From contig NZ_KI912155.1 in NCBI RefSeq assembly GCF_000517125.1, forward strand, positions 1,550,694 to 1,614,693: a stretch of 64,000 nt of DNA, read 5' to 3'. Of this stretch, positions 40,851-49,436 are shown one piece after another. The notes under the pieces were generated by a model that saw nothing but the letters and a program-made list of their open reading frames with translations, did no database searches and was not told where the DNA came from. Made by a program: the position numbers and the translations under genes. The DNA comes from Arthrobacter sp. MA-N2 (lineage in GTDB: Bacteria > Actinomycetota > Actinomycetes > Actinomycetales > Micrococcaceae). Position 1 is the first letter of the stretch. Each line of letters begins with the position of its first letter.

Positions 40851-41206
40851 CTCTCCTGCATGGAGGCTCCGAGCTGGTACAAGGGCATGTCCTTACCATG
40901 CAGCTAGGGAGTCAACTGGCGAACCCGGATCATCGATCGGTATTCCGGGAAGACTTCGCCACCTTGGAGCCTAAGAACGAGGCGATGCTACGCGCCTACT
41001 CCATGCAGGAGCCAATACTTCCCGCCCCTGACCAACAAACATGCGCGAGCAGGGCGAGCGGGAACAACCTTTCCGGTGCCGGAGTCAACGTCACCCACGG
41101 CGCCCAAGCGCACCCACGGAACGAAGGTAACGCCGGGACCGCTGCTCTCGCGGACCTGCTATGGCCTTGCCTGCTCCGACACCGGAGAACACCAAGGCGG
41201 CGAGCA
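40851..41206. other. 356-bp non-coding stretch with tRNA-like and inverted-repeat sequence
   Basis: GCATG-TCCTTAC-CATGC (40884-40900) makes a perfect anticodon-arm-like hairpin after a GCTGGTA D-loop-like segment, but no proper T-arm follows; anticodon CTT would be read with C in place of U33. CTCCTGCATGGAG (40853-40865) recurs inverted at 40999-41011. No convincing gene is present. Confidence 0.4.
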
Positions 41207-41512
41207 ATGGCAACCTCACGCACAGGCACCAGTCAATGGAAGAAGCTTCGAGCCAAGGCATTGCGCCTCGCCCAAGCCCAAGGCCTGACCCACTGCCCGC
41301 ACTGCAGAGTCCTGCTCGACTATCAGCGAGGCAGATTGCCAAACAGTGCCGAACCGGACCACATCGTCCCGTACGCCAGAGGCGGCCAAGACACCATCGA
41401 AAATCTCAGTGTCATTTGCCGCACTTGCAACATTTCCAAAGGCAACCGTCCGGCCCCAAGCACAGCTACGATCCTGGCCGCGAAGCCGCTCAAGACCAGC
41501 CGGCGCTGGTGA
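41207..41512 (+). CDS. HNH endonuclease adjacent to terminase
   Basis: The 101-residue protein has a compact HNH fold: CPHC, EPDHIVPYARGGQDTIENL and CRTCN-SKGNR, with two zinc CxxC pairs. In many long-tailed phages such an enzyme sits before terminase and helps cut DNA at cos during packaging. The ATG at 41207 follows AAGGCGGCGAGC. The frame stays open 309 bp upstream, but that part has no coding character. Confidence 0.9.
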   Translation: MATSRTGTSQWKKLRAKALRLAQAQGLTHCPHCRVLLDYQRGRLPNSAEPDHIVPYARGGQDTIENLSVICRTCNISKGNRPAPSTATILAAKPLKTSRRW

Positions 41513-41531
41513 CCCAATAACCAAATAGAGA

Positions 41532-41562
41532 GCTCCCGCGATTGCGTCAACAATCCGGGAGC
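41532..41562. other. Hairpin between the two HNH genes
   Basis: GCTCCCG-C-GATTG pairs with CAATC-CGGGAGC around CGTCAA. No T-run follows, so it is an RNA structure or weak terminator. Confidence 0.6.
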
Positions 41563-41588
41563 GCGACCGAACTTTCTAGGAGTTCGAT

Positions 41589-42416
41589 ATGCCCAGTATG
41601 TCGCTCATGTGCGCCATCTGCAATCTGCCAATGCAGAAGACCAAGACATCCAAGCCCCAGGGTGAGGCCGCGCATAATCAATGCCGCAAGGCCAATCCGG
41701 TCCACGGGTCGCATAACGCCTACAAGGGCGGATGCCGCTGCGAGAAATGCAAAGCCGGGCAACGAGAACGAATGGCCGACTACAACGCGACGAAGCGTCA
41801 GGAGCAGCCGATCGTCACATGCGGGCACTGCGGCGAAGCGATGGCGCGCAGCAGAGGCGCCCTCGTTACGCTGCATCGCGAGTGTAAGAACAAGGTTCCG
41901 GAGTGGCAGCGCAAGGGGAATCCAGACCCCAAGATTGAGCGCGCACGTCGCAGGGATCAAGCTCAAGCAGAGCGAGCCCACCTTGCATCTCAGCCCAAGC
42001 GAGACCTTCGATCGGAAATACGGGCAGGGTACGAGGACCGCAACTACGAACGGTTCATCGCAGGCATCCAAGCCAAAGTCGTCATCAACGACGAAGGATG
42101 TTGGGAGTGGCAAGGCCAACTCAAACGCGGTTATCCAATCATCAAGTTCAAAGACAAGTACTTGCAGGTCCACCGACTAGTCATCGAGGCTTGCGAGGGC
42201 AAGCCGCTCGGCGTACTCGCCGCACACCACGCATGCGCCAACTCGTCGTGTGTCAATCCAGATCACCTACAACCGGTAACCCACCGTGAGAACACTGCAG
42301 AAATGATCACGCGCAACTCACTGGAGGCGCGCATCGCAGAGCTCGAAAAGGCGATATCCGAAATGGCGCCAACCCACCCTGTCTTGAACCGAGTGAGTCA
42401 CCTCCGAGTGGCATAG
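41589..42416 (+). CDS. HNH_3 endonuclease with N-terminal zinc modules
   Basis: The 275-residue protein has several Cys pairs in its first 100 residues (CAIC, CRCEKC, CGHC), probably zinc ribbons. An HNH_3 domain follows at about 165-235 (CWEWQGQLKRGYPIIKF, VHRLVIEACEG, AHHACANSSCVNPDHLQPVT). A coiled tail (LEARIAELEKAISEM) ends it. It is related in its HNH part to the protein at 31417. Placed between HNH and terminase genes, it may be a homing intruder. Confidence 0.85.
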   Translation: MPSMSLMCAICNLPMQKTKTSKPQGEAAHNQCRKANPVHGSHNAYKGGCRCEKCKAGQRERMADYNATKRQEQPIVTCGHCGEAMARSRGALVTLHRECKNKVPEWQRKGNPDPKIERARRRDQAQAERAHLASQPKRDLRSEIRAGYEDRNYERFIAGIQAKVVINDEGCWEWQGQLKRGYPIIKFKDKYLQVHRLVIEACEGKPLGVLAAHHACANSSCVNPDHLQPVTHRENTAEMITRNSLEARIAELEKAISEMAPTHPVLNRVSHLRVA

Positions 42417-42542
42417 GCACCCAGGCGGGGGTCCCCTCCCCGGGGGCCTCCAGTTCGCACCCACGGCATTAGCGCATTCTCGCTCATGGGCCGTTTTCCA
42501 CAGATGGGCGAGGGTTTTTCCACAGTTTAGGAGGTGGTTCCT
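42417..42542. other. Gap before the terminase genes: possible cos region
   Basis: The 126-bp stretch holds GGGGTCCCC overlapping CCCCGGGG-type inverted repeats (42426-42448) and two TTTTCCACAG boxes (42494-42503 and 42516-42525). Its position directly before the small terminase gene and after an HNH gene is where cos sites lie in many phages. This is position-based. Confidence 0.35.
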
Positions 42543-42848
42543 ATGGCCGGGAGGAAGCAATTGTCTCCGGTGCGAATCGCTACGGAGTTTGACGTCCCTG
42601 CGCGTGCAATGACTTTGCGTGAGGCTACTGAGCATGGAACGCGTCTCGATGAGTTGAAGGCCATACGCCTCATTTTGGTGACGCATATGGAGAGCGAGAA
42701 TACGTTGGCCCGTGACCTGGCTGCGCTGACGCGGCAGGTGCGTGAGATCTCGAAGGAGATTGATCAGCTCTCGACGGCGGCCGAGGGTGATGATCTGAGC
42801 AAGGCGGCTGAGACTGATGATGAGGCATTCGACCCCTACGCTGTTTGA
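42543..42848 (+). CDS. Probable terminase small subunit
   Basis: The ATG at 42543 has AGGAGG 8 bp upstream (a GTG at 42534 is the alternative). The 101-residue protein is strongly helical with a coiled-coil (NTLARDLAALTRQVREISKE), consistent with a small DNA-recognition subunit. It overlaps the large subunit gene by 32 bp. No HTH is clear; the call rests on position. Confidence 0.7.
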   Translation: MAGRKQLSPVRIATEFDVPARAMTLREATEHGTRLDELKAIRLILVTHMESENTLARDLAALTRQVREISKEIDQLSTAAEGDDLSKAAETDDEAFDPYAV

Positions 42849-44286
42849 GTCCGCCCGCCATGTGATTGTTCCGGAAGGGATTGTTTCAACCGGCTGGCCG
42901 GCGGTTCGGGATACCTGCCGCGAGCTCGGCATCACCTTTGACCCTTGGCAGCAGGGCTCGGCTCAACTGATCCTGTCCAAGGGTGCTGATGGGCTGTATG
43001 CGACGACTGTCGGTGGCGTGACGATCAGTATTCCTCGCCAGGTTGGCAAGACGTTCATGATCGGCTGGATAGTTTTTGCCTTGTGCATCATCTATCCCGG
43101 CTTGACGGTGGTTTGGACGGCGCACCGCGCTTCGACTGCTGATGAGACCTTCGATGGCATGAAGTCGATGGCTGCGACGCCGACAATGGCGCCACATATT
43201 GATCGCACGCCGGATAACGGCAGTGAGCAGAAGATCGAGTTCAAGAACGGTTCGCGCGTCGTTTTTGGTGCCCGGGAGCGCGGCTTTGGGCGTGGTTTCA
43301 CGAAGCTTGATGTTGTGGTTTTTGATGAGGCTCAGATTCTCACGGAACGCTCTATTGATGACATGATTCCGGCGCAGAACGCTTCAGATAATGCGTTGAC
43401 GATCATGATTGGCACGCCTCCGAAGCCGATTGACCCGTCTGAGATCTTTCAGGATGCTCGCCGCGCTGCCCTGAATGGCGAAGCTCCTGATGCTCTGTAT
43501 ATCGAGTTCAGCGCTGATCCTAAGGCTGATCCTGATGATCGTGCCCAGTGGCGGAAGGCGAATCCTTCGTATCCTCAGCGCACGAAGGAAGCGGCGATGC
43601 TTCGGATGCGTCGGAAACTTTCTCCTGATTCGTTTATGCGTGAGGCGCTCGGTATTTGGGATGAGATCTCGCTCGGCAAGCTGGCGTTCACTGCGAAGAA
43701 GTGGGATGACTTGGCCATTGAGAATCCTGATCCTGAGTGGCCAGTTGCTGCTTATGGCGTGGATATGAATCCTGAGCGGACGAAGGTCTCGATAGGCGTG
43801 GCGACGTTCTCTGATGATGGTGGTGTGCACCTGGAGGTTGCTGCTGATGCGCCGTTTGATGAGGCTGGTACTTCGGCCCTTGTCGATTGGTTGTGGACGC
43901 GAGCCAAGCGCCACGTTCCTGTCGTGATCGATGCTTACTCTCCGGCGCGTCCGATCCTTGAGGCCGCTTTGAAGAACAAGAAGATGCTTGTTCGGATTCT
44001 CGACGCCAATGAGTATTCGCAGGCCTGCGTGATGCTGCGTGAGGCCGTCGAGAAGCATCCGGCGATCACTCATTTTGGGCAGGAGCATCTTGATCATTCG
44101 GCTAAGAACACGGTTCAGGATCAGATCAAGAACCGTCCGGGCTCGTTCAAGTGGAACCGTCCGAGCCTGGACGTTGATCTGTCTCCCATCGTCTCTATCA
44201 CGTGCGCACATTTCGGCGCGGTCAAGTTTGCTAAACGTCGTCTCCCAGCTTCTGAGAGGAAGCAGAGACACGCAATTGTTGGTTAG
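42817..44286 (+). CDS. Terminase large subunit
   Basis: The 489-residue DNA-packaging motor has Walker A (IPRQVGKT), the catalytic-coupling WTAHR segment, Walker B (LDVVVFDEAQ) and motif III (IMIGTPP). The nuclease part has acidic residues in YGVDMNPERTK and VIDAYSPARP. Codons end in T more often than in the preceding early genes, marking a separate codon-use module. It starts at the first of two ATGs (42817) inside the small subunit frame. Confidence 0.95.
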   Translation: MMRHSTPTLFESARHVIVPEGIVSTGWPAVRDTCRELGITFDPWQQGSAQLILSKGADGLYATTVGGVTISIPRQVGKTFMIGWIVFALCIIYPGLTVVWTAHRASTADETFDGMKSMAATPTMAPHIDRTPDNGSEQKIEFKNGSRVVFGARERGFGRGFTKLDVVVFDEAQILTERSIDDMIPAQNASDNALTIMIGTPPKPIDPSEIFQDARRAALNGEAPDALYIEFSADPKADPDDRAQWRKANPSYPQRTKEAAMLRMRRKLSPDSFMREALGIWDEISLGKLAFTAKKWDDLAIENPDPEWPVAAYGVDMNPERTKVSIGVATFSDDGGVHLEVAADAPFDEAGTSALVDWLWTRAKRHVPVVIDAYSPARPILEAALKNKKMLVRILDANEYSQACVMLREAVEKHPAITHFGQEHLDHSAKNTVQDQIKNRPGSFKWNRPSLDVDLSPIVSITCAHFGAVKFAKRRLPASERKQRHAIVG

Positions 44287-44288
44287 GG

Positions 44289-45716
44289 GTGACGCTGGTG
44301 GCTGTTCATGATGTGGTTCGGAAGCTCTCTTTTGAGGAGTCGGCGGCGTTTTACCGGATGCTTTCGACTATTCGGCGGAAAGGGTCCCGCAATAAGCTTC
44401 GCGCCCAGTATGTGGACGATAAGAAGCGTTTGGACAAGATCGGCTTTTCGGTTCCGCCGCATATGGTCGACTTTCAGACGCCGATTGGGTGGGCCTATAA
44501 GGGGATCAAGGTTCCGGCGTCACGGATCCGCCCTGACGGGTTCACGCTCCCTCGCCCGTCTACCCTGCTGGATGAGGTCAACGCGACTTTCGAGGACAAC
44601 TACCTTGGCGCCGTGGAACGGATGGCGATTGAGTCGTCGCTTCAGCATTCGGTGGCGTTCGTTTTCGTGACCCCGGGCGACACCGCACTGGGTGAGCCTG
44701 ACGTGATCGTCGCGGCCCGCACGGCACTTGAGGCTACGGCCGAGGTTGATGCCCGGACGAACCGGGTAATGCTGGCGTTGGAGATGGTTTCCGCGACTGT
44801 GGCGCTGCTGTACCGGCCGGGTAAGACGTTGCGGGTCGAGTCCACGGTGAACGGTTGGATCGTCACCAAGGAGATTGACGGCGTGCCGGACTTCGTTCCG
44901 TGCGTGCCGTACATCTGGGGCTGGTCCCTGTCCCGCCCATTTGGTCGGTCCAGGGTGACGCGCCCCCTCATGGGCTACATCGATCGCGGCGTGCGGACGA
45001 TGCTGCGGCAGGAAGTTACTGCCGAGTTTTTCTCTGCCCCGCAGCGGGCATTGCTGGGCGCTGACGAGGCGCATTTCACCGGCCCCGATGGTAGGCGCAT
45101 TTCGCCTCTCGAGGCTCTGATCGGTGGTATCTGGGCACTGCCTGACACGTTTGATGAGGACGAGCAGAAGCTTGTTCGCCCGGACATCAAGCAGTTGCAG
45201 CAGGCATCTATGCAACCGCATTCCGAGATGCTGAAGACCATTGGGCTGATGGTGTCCAGTGAGCTGTCCATCCCGGTCAGTTATCTCGGCATCATCCATG
45301 ACAATCCGTCTTCTGCTGACGCGATTCTGGCTTCTGAGTCGGACATGGTTGCGATGGTTGAGCATGAGCGGGATATCAGCTACAAGATTGCTCACGAGTC
45401 GCTGGCCCGGACGATCCTGGCCGTCAAGTACGGCGGGATCACGGCGGCCATGGCGGCCGAGTTGCGCGGCTTGCAGGCTCACTTTGCGGATGCCGGCACG
45501 CCGACTCGGTCGGCCCGGTCTGACGCGGCCCTGAAGTACACGCAGGCATTCCCGAATGGTGACCCTGAGGTTGCTATGGAGGAATACGGGCTGACTAAGT
45601 CGCAGATTGAGCGGAACCTTGCCTATGCGAAGCGCGCGGCGGCTTCGACTCGTCTTGATGCTCTGGTGGCCGCTTCGAAGGCGTCACCGGCTCCCGTGTT
45701 CAGTTCTGGCGGTTAG
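44289..45716 (+). CDS. Portal protein (SPP1 gp6-like)
   Basis: The 475-residue protein follows the large terminase by 2 bp and uses a GTG start. Long helical segments (LIGGIWALPDTFDEDEQK; HSEMLKTIGLMVSSELSIPVSYLG) and the position between terminase and the MuF-like gene match dodecameric portals of the SPP1 gp6 group. It forms the vertex through which DNA is pumped. Confidence 0.9.
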   Translation: MTLVAVHDVVRKLSFEESAAFYRMLSTIRRKGSRNKLRAQYVDDKKRLDKIGFSVPPHMVDFQTPIGWAYKGIKVPASRIRPDGFTLPRPSTLLDEVNATFEDNYLGAVERMAIESSLQHSVAFVFVTPGDTALGEPDVIVAARTALEATAEVDARTNRVMLALEMVSATVALLYRPGKTLRVESTVNGWIVTKEIDGVPDFVPCVPYIWGWSLSRPFGRSRVTRPLMGYIDRGVRTMLRQEVTAEFFSAPQRALLGADEAHFTGPDGRRISPLEALIGGIWALPDTFDEDEQKLVRPDIKQLQQASMQPHSEMLKTIGLMVSSELSIPVSYLGIIHDNPSSADAILASESDMVAMVEHERDISYKIAHESLARTILAVKYGGITAAMAAELRGLQAHFADAGTPTRSARSDAALKYTQAFPNGDPEVAMEEYGLTKSQIERNLAYAKRAAASTRLDALVAASKASPAPVFSSGG

Positions 45717-45718
45717 TC

Positions 45719-46450
45719 GTGGCGGATCCGGTTATTGAGCAGTTCCGGGCGGCTAATGCCGGGCTTTCGAAGCTGGTCCTGGATGAGCTGGCCAGCTTCT
45801 TTGGCACGCTGAATCTGGCAAAGCCGGAAGCTGTGCGCGATGCTCTGCTGGAGTTCGTGCCGCTGCTGGTGTCTGAGTATGGTTCGGTGGCCGAGTCCCT
45901 GGCCTTGGACTACTACGACGAGTTGCGGGCAGCTTCGGGCGCTGCTGGAGTGTTCCGGGCTGCTGCTGGCGCCGCTGGCATTCCAGCATCGGCAGTGGAG
46001 GCGAAAGTTCGCTACCTAGCCGGGCAGCTGTGGACTCCTGATCCTGCCGCGATGCTTGGCGGGCTGCTTACGGCAGCCGACAAGTACGTGAAGCAGCCGG
46101 GTCGTGACGCCATAGCGTCCAATGCGAAGCGTGAAGGTGCCCGATGGGCCCGCGTTCCGTCCGGCGCTAAGACGTGCGCGTGGTGCCTCGTGCTGGCCTC
46201 GCGGGACGCGGTCTACGGATCGGAGAAGGCCGCCGGCGGTCCCGGTCATAGGTATCACGGACTTTGCGACTGCATACCGACCCGCATAGCGAGTGCCGAG
46301 GACTACCCTCCGGGCTACCTGCCGGATGACTACCTCGCCATGTACGAGGCAGCCCGCGCCGAGTCTGCCTCCGGTGACCTCAAGGACATCAGCGCTGCTT
46401 TCCGCAGGCTTCACCCGGACATCGTCAACGACGGAGTCCACATCCACTAA
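45719..46450 (+). CDS. MuF-like minor head protein
   Basis: The 243-residue protein uses a GTG start right after the portal stop. The C-terminal half has the MuF/VG15-type signature: GARWARVPSGAKTCAWCLVLASRDAVYGSEKA, then GHRYHGLCDC, with conserved Cys and His. Such proteins assist head assembly or are injected with DNA. Confidence 0.8.
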   Translation: MADPVIEQFRAANAGLSKLVLDELASFFGTLNLAKPEAVRDALLEFVPLLVSEYGSVAESLALDYYDELRAASGAAGVFRAAAGAAGIPASAVEAKVRYLAGQLWTPDPAAMLGGLLTAADKYVKQPGRDAIASNAKREGARWARVPSGAKTCAWCLVLASRDAVYGSEKAAGGPGHRYHGLCDCIPTRIASAEDYPPGYLPDDYLAMYEAARAESASGDLKDISAAFRRLHPDIVNDGVHIH

Positions 46451-46537
46451 CCGCTCCGGCGGTTTACACTCTCCCTTCCGTGCGATGCGGGCAGGGTTAT
46501 TCGCCGTGCGATGCGGCATCCACAGAAGGAGTTCGAA

Positions 46538-47176
46538 TTGAGCAAGAATTTTCCCCACGGTATCGACATAACTGCTCCCGGCGGGCTCGAAAAGCTGTTC
46601 GCGTTCAACCGGGCGCGCTACGGCAACGCCGTCATGGAGATCACCTCGGAAGCTGCTGCGCAAGCAGCCGCCGACGCCGCGGCAAAGGCTGCGGCTGACG
46701 CTGCGGCCGCAGATGCCGCGAAGACGGCCGGCGAGAAGCTTGGCGAGGGTGGCATCAAGGCCTTGCAGGCTGAGCGCGATGCTCGAGCTGCTGCCGAGAA
46801 GCGGGCCGCTGATGCTGAGGCGAAAATTCAGGCCGCGGAGGACGCCAAACTGTCCGAGATCGACCGCGCAAAGAAGGAACGAGACGACCAGGCGGCCGAG
46901 AACGCGAAGCTCAAGGCCACTAACGCACGTCTCGCCGCATTGGCAGAGCATCCCGTTCCGAAGGAATACCAAGAATTTGTGACCGGGACTGACGAGGCCA
47001 GCTACCTCGCTTCTGCCAAGAAGCTCTCCGAACTCTATGCCCGCGCCGAGGGCAAGGCCCCTAAGGGTGGCCCGGTGCACGAATCCGGCAACCGCTCCGG
47101 CGATCAAAACCCTACTGGCGGCTCTCTTGCCGCCGGCCGCGACGCTTACGCGGCCAAACACAACAAGAAGTCCTAG
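46538..47176 (+). CDS. Capsid scaffolding protein
   Basis: I start at TTG 46538, where AAGGAG lies 6 bp upstream, giving 212 residues. The Ala/Lys/Glu-rich middle (ALQAERDARAAAEKRAADA) is a long coiled coil and the C-terminus is flexible. That composition and the place before decoration and capsid genes fit a scaffold that organises the prohead and is then lost. Confidence 0.82.
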   Translation: MSKNFPHGIDITAPGGLEKLFAFNRARYGNAVMEITSEAAAQAAADAAAKAAADAAAADAAKTAGEKLGEGGIKALQAERDARAAAEKRAADAEAKIQAAEDAKLSEIDRAKKERDDQAAENAKLKATNARLAALAEHPVPKEYQEFVTGTDEASYLASAKKLSELYARAEGKAPKGGPVHESGNRSGDQNPTGGSLAAGRDAYAAKHNKKS

Positions 47177-47188
47177 AAAGGATCCATC

Positions 47189-47575
47189 ATGCCTCGTCTT
47201 CGCACTGAAACTTACGGCAGCGGAAACCTTGCCTGGCTTGGTTCCGGACATGCCATCGGCAATGCCCGCACCGAGACGGTCAGCGTCGCCGCCTTCACCA
47301 AGGCAACCCACTTCCCGGACGGTTACCTCCGTTCCGGCCAGCCCGTGGCAAAGGTGGGCGGCGTTCTTGTCCCCTACGACGCCACGGAGGCCACCGTGAC
47401 GGGAGCCGGCATCCTCGCCGGACACATCCTGTTCGACCTGCAGGTGGAGGGCCAGACCAACGTTGCCGCCCCGCTACTGGACCACGGCCGTGTCGTTGCC
47501 GCGAAGGTTCCGGGAACCTTCGTGAAGCCTGCGGCAGCCGCGAAGCTGTCCGCCACGACCATTGTCTACATCTAA
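47189..47575 (+). CDS. Head decoration protein (lambda gpD-like)
   Basis: The 128-residue protein is beta-rich with ALA/GLY segments. Its place just before the capsid gene, its size and segments such as YDATEATVTGAGILAGHIL match the decoration proteins that stabilise expanded heads. Confidence 0.78.
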   Translation: MPRLRTETYGSGNLAWLGSGHAIGNARTETVSVAAFTKATHFPDGYLRSGQPVAKVGGVLVPYDATEATVTGAGILAGHILFDLQVEGQTNVAAPLLDHGRVVAAKVPGTFVKPAAAAKLSATTIVYI

Positions 47576-47592
47576 GAAAGGAGTGACTGATT

Positions 47593-48609
47593 ATGCTTTG
47601 GACTGATCTCATCACCCCCGCCGAGGCCACAGGCTACGCTCGCGCCGCCCTGTCTGACCTCGAAGTAAACAAGGCCTCTCTGGCCCGCTGGATTCCGAAC
47701 ACCGAGGTCTCCGACCTCTCGGTTCGATTCCGTAAGGGACAGGCCGGCTTCGTACAGGAAGCAGCGTTCCGCGCCTTTGACGCGGAGCCGGAAATGGCCG
47801 GCTCCACATCCGGTCAGCGCGTCACCATCGACCTGCCCGCCCTCGGCCAAGGACGCCCGGTCTCGGAGTACGACCAGCTACTGCTGCGCAACTCGCCGGA
47901 TGAGGTGATCCGCGACTCGATCTTCAAGGAGATCTCGAACGCGGCCCGCGCCGTCGCCGACCGTATCGAGCGTCTACGCGGCACCGTTCTGGCCACGGGC
48001 AAGGCGACCATCAACCAGGCCAACTTCATCTCCGATGACGACTTTGGACGCTCCGGCACCCATAGCGTCACGGCAGCGTCGCTCTGGTCCGATCCGACGG
48101 TGTCGCGCCTGAGCGACCTGAACGCATGGTCGGACGTGTACTCCGTGACGAACAACGGCACGGTCCCGGGCTGCATGCTGATGTCCCGCCGCGTGTTCCG
48201 TGCTCTGGCCGCTGGCAAGGAGTTCGCCACGCTGCTGGCGAACGGCGCTACCCGTCCCGGCTTGGAATCTGACGTGCGCGGCCTCCTGACCGCTGCTGGC
48301 CTGCCGGAGCTGTTCATCTACGACCGTTCCACTTCTGGTGGCCGTGTGATCGCGGATGACAAGCTCCTGTTCCTGCCGGCCCCGGTTGATCCGCAGTCGG
48401 GCCAGTCCGAGATGGGCGCAACCTTCTGGGGTCAGACGCTGACCTCGATGGATTCCAACTACTCCATCGAGCCGTCCGAACAGCCCGGCGTCGTCGTCGG
48501 CGTGTACAAGAACGAGAAGCCTCCGATGATCGCCGAGGTTGTCTCGGATGCCATCGCCCTTCCCGTTCTGGCGAACGCGAACCTGAGCTTCGTGGCCAAG
48601 GTTCTCTAG
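47593..48609 (+). CDS. Major capsid protein (lambda gpE-like)
   Basis: The 338-residue protein starts with GGAGTG upstream and has no cleaved N-terminal scaffold region. Segments such as RFRKGQAGFVQEAAFRAFDAE and the C-terminal EKPPMIAEVVSDAIALPVL resemble the gpE group of HK97-fold capsid proteins. It follows the decoration gene. Confidence 0.88.
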   Translation: MLWTDLITPAEATGYARAALSDLEVNKASLARWIPNTEVSDLSVRFRKGQAGFVQEAAFRAFDAEPEMAGSTSGQRVTIDLPALGQGRPVSEYDQLLLRNSPDEVIRDSIFKEISNAARAVADRIERLRGTVLATGKATINQANFISDDDFGRSGTHSVTAASLWSDPTVSRLSDLNAWSDVYSVTNNGTVPGCMLMSRRVFRALAAGKEFATLLANGATRPGLESDVRGLLTAAGLPELFIYDRSTSGGRVIADDKLLFLPAPVDPQSGQSEMGATFWGQTLTSMDSNYSIEPSEQPGVVVGVYKNEKPPMIAEVVSDAIALPVLANANLSFVAKVL

Positions 48610-48675
48610 TTGACCGCTGGGCGGCGCCTGGGCCTGTGCCCGGGTGCCGTTCGGCCCCAATCTTTAGGAGTCAAG

Positions 48676-49023
48676 ATGGCGACTTTCGCCGCACATGTTT
48701 TTGTTCATGGCGAGTCTGGGCCCGTGCATTTCGCTCCGGGTGACGAGCTGCCCGAGTGGGCTGAAGGTCTCGTCGGCAAGCATTGCCTTGAACCGGAGGC
48801 CGTTGACGAGGTCCCTGTCTTCACCGCGCCGAATGTTCCCCCGGCTGGCGATGAGGAAGGCAACGGGTCTGACTCAGAAGGCGCCGGTGACAACGATCAG
48901 GACGGCGAAGGCGAAGGTGACGACGACACCGACGAAAGCGACGACGTCGACCCGGCTGCAACCGCTGACGCCCCTGACTTCACCGCACCGGCTCCGCGCC
49001 GCGGCCGTCCCCGGAAGGCCTAG
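48676..49023 (+). CDS. Acidic protein with basic AT-hook-like tail
   Basis: The ATG at 48676 has TTAGGAG upstream; 115 residues. After a beta-rich start (AAHVFVHGESGPVHFAPGDE), residues 60-100 are almost all Asp, Glu, Gly and Ser, and the end is PRRGRPRKA, which matches an AT-hook. It may contact DNA inside the head or the connector. Its function is unknown. Confidence 0.65.
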   Translation: MATFAAHVFVHGESGPVHFAPGDELPEWAEGLVGKHCLEPEAVDEVPVFTAPNVPPAGDEEGNGSDSEGAGDNDQDGEGEGDDDTDESDDVDPAATADAPDFTAPAPRRGRPRKA

Positions 49024-49025
49024 TC

Positions 49026-49436
49026 ATGGCAGCCGACTACGCGACGCTGGATGACCTCCGTGCTCACTGGTCGGCGCTGCCGGAAGCCGACGAAGCGGAC
49101 GCTGAACAGAAGCTTCATGAGGCGTCCGTCGAGGTCCGCGGTAATTACCCGGATGTTGACGGTCGCCTCATGGTGCCTGCCGAGGACGGCGGCCTTGATC
49201 CTGATATTCCGAGGCTCGTTGTCTGCCGCATGGTCAAGCGGGCGATTGAGCCGAAGGAAGAGAACAGCCCGCCGGCGGGGATGGAGTCATTCCAGTTCGG
49301 TGCCGGGCCGTTCACTATGGGCGGCAAGATGGCGAACCCTGATGGCAGTGTCTACATGACTGCTGCTGACAAGCGGCTGCTTGCTAAGTCCCGTCCGCAG
49401 CGTAAGGCGTGGACGATTCACCCGGGAGGCGCCTGA
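49026..49436 (+). CDS. Head-tail connector protein (Gp15/Gp19-like)
   Basis: The 136-residue protein begins with a helical part typical of head-completion adaptors (YATLDDLRAHWSALPEADEADAEQK), then beta-rich loops (QFGAGPFTMGGKMANPDGSVYM). It lies at the first connector position after capsid genes. Confidence 0.75.
   Translation: MAADYATLDDLRAHWSALPEADEADAEQKLHEASVEVRGNYPDVDGRLMVPAEDGGLDPDIPRLVVCRMVKRAIEPKEENSPPAGMESFQFGAGPFTMGGKMANPDGSVYMTAADKRLLAKSRPQRKAWTIHPGGA

Noticed and set aside
40898..41206. Upstream extension of the HNH frame
   Set aside because: The added 103 residues lack coding character and overlap non-coding tRNA-like sequence; a ribosome-like AAGGCGG precedes the ATG at 41207.
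46016..47425. A 469-codon minus-strand open frame over scaffold and head genes
   Set aside because: The plus-strand genes have proper starts, spacing and domain logic; the antisense frame has none.
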